In this document: one piece after another, positions 5,036 to 5,209 of the stretch
Numbering within the stretch: the first letter of the stretch is position 1
Layout of the letters: each line of letters opens with the position of its first letter
Assembly (NCBI GenBank): GCA_948437815.1
Contig: CAOJKG010000061.1
Location: 1 to 5,209 of the forward strand
Direction of reading: 5' to 3'
Source of the DNA: an uncultured Mycoplasmatota bacterium
GTDB lineage: Bacteria; Bacillota_I; Bacilli_A; RF39; UBA660
Length of the DNA: 5,209 bases
Position numbers and translations under genes: made by a program
The notes under the pieces: model-generated
Told to the model about the DNA's origin: nothing
Seen by the model: the letters and a program-made list of their open reading frames with translations, nothing else
The model's database searches: none

Positions 5036-5037
5036 AA

Positions 5038-5209
5038 TTACCCTAAGTACCGATTATTCCGTTTCTCTATATTTCTCTTGATTATTTCATCTCTACGCTT
5101 TTTCTTTTCTTCCTCAAATTTTTTAGTGTAATTCTCATGAAAAGGTTTATAATAATCAAGCATTTCATTATATCGCTTTTCTTCTTTCGATTTTTCAGCA
5201 CGAGAAAAA
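5038..5209 (-). CDS. C-terminal part of a highly charged protein (5' end beyond the window)
   Basis: The last 56 codons of a gene entering from the right edge and ending at TAA 5040-5038. The visible product is dominated by Lys, Glu and Arg (KSKEEKRYNEML, KKFEEEKKKRRDE, KRNIEKRNNRYLG) and should be a long helix, perhaps a coiled coil, with a strongly basic end. One break, YYKPFHENY, lies about residues 19-27. The absence of stops over the whole visible stretch and the coherent composition support real coding; the other two frames on this strand are broken. Such tails occur in many unrelated proteins, including phage structural and mobilisation proteins, so no function can be named. Spacing of about 250 nt separates it from the next gene downstream. 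Confidence 0.6.
   Translation of the reverse strand, partial: FSRAEKSKEEKRYNEMLDYYKPFHENYTKKFEEEKKKRRDEIIKRNIEKRNNRYLG

Overview
The window is a strongly AT-rich stretch whose genes start with clear Shine-Dalgarno sequences (AGGAGG, AGAGGTGG, AAGGAG) and use bacterial lipoprotein signals. Tryptophan is written TGG and TGA serves as a stop, so the standard bacterial code applies. Together this points to a low-GC Bacillota of the Bacilli/Erysipelotrichia type, possibly an uncultured gut lineage. The lineage is inference; no marker gene is present.

Left half (1-2950, minus strand): four tightly packed genes with gaps of about 9-17 nt, read right to left and probably one operon. The order is a single-pass membrane protein with an Asn/Thr/Lys/Pro linker and a cysteine-rich outer domain (315 aa), a short lipoprotein (187 aa), a longer paralogous lipoprotein (283 aa), and a membrane protein with an RsgI-like extracytoplasmic domain that runs off the left edge. 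Every product is exported or membrane-anchored, so the operon looks like a cell-surface module, perhaps sensory. Its function is not known.

Middle (2951-3084): a divergent promoter region. A 9-bp inverted repeat covers the -35 regions of the leftward operon promoter and of a rightward promoter for a 69-aa ribbon-helix-helix (RHH) DNA-binding protein. The simplest reading is that the RHH protein controls itself and the surface operon. This is the most interesting arrangement in the window.

Right half (3285-5209): small, separately transcribed minus-strand genes of unrecognised function (102, 128 and 102 aa) and the C-terminus of a highly charged protein entering from the right edge. Rho-independent hairpins overlap the stop codons of the complete genes. 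The spacers hold inverted repeats, including a 25-bp palindrome with TATAAT on both strands. The lone small unknown genes give this part an accessory look, but no transposase, integrase, tRNA or CRISPR array is visible.
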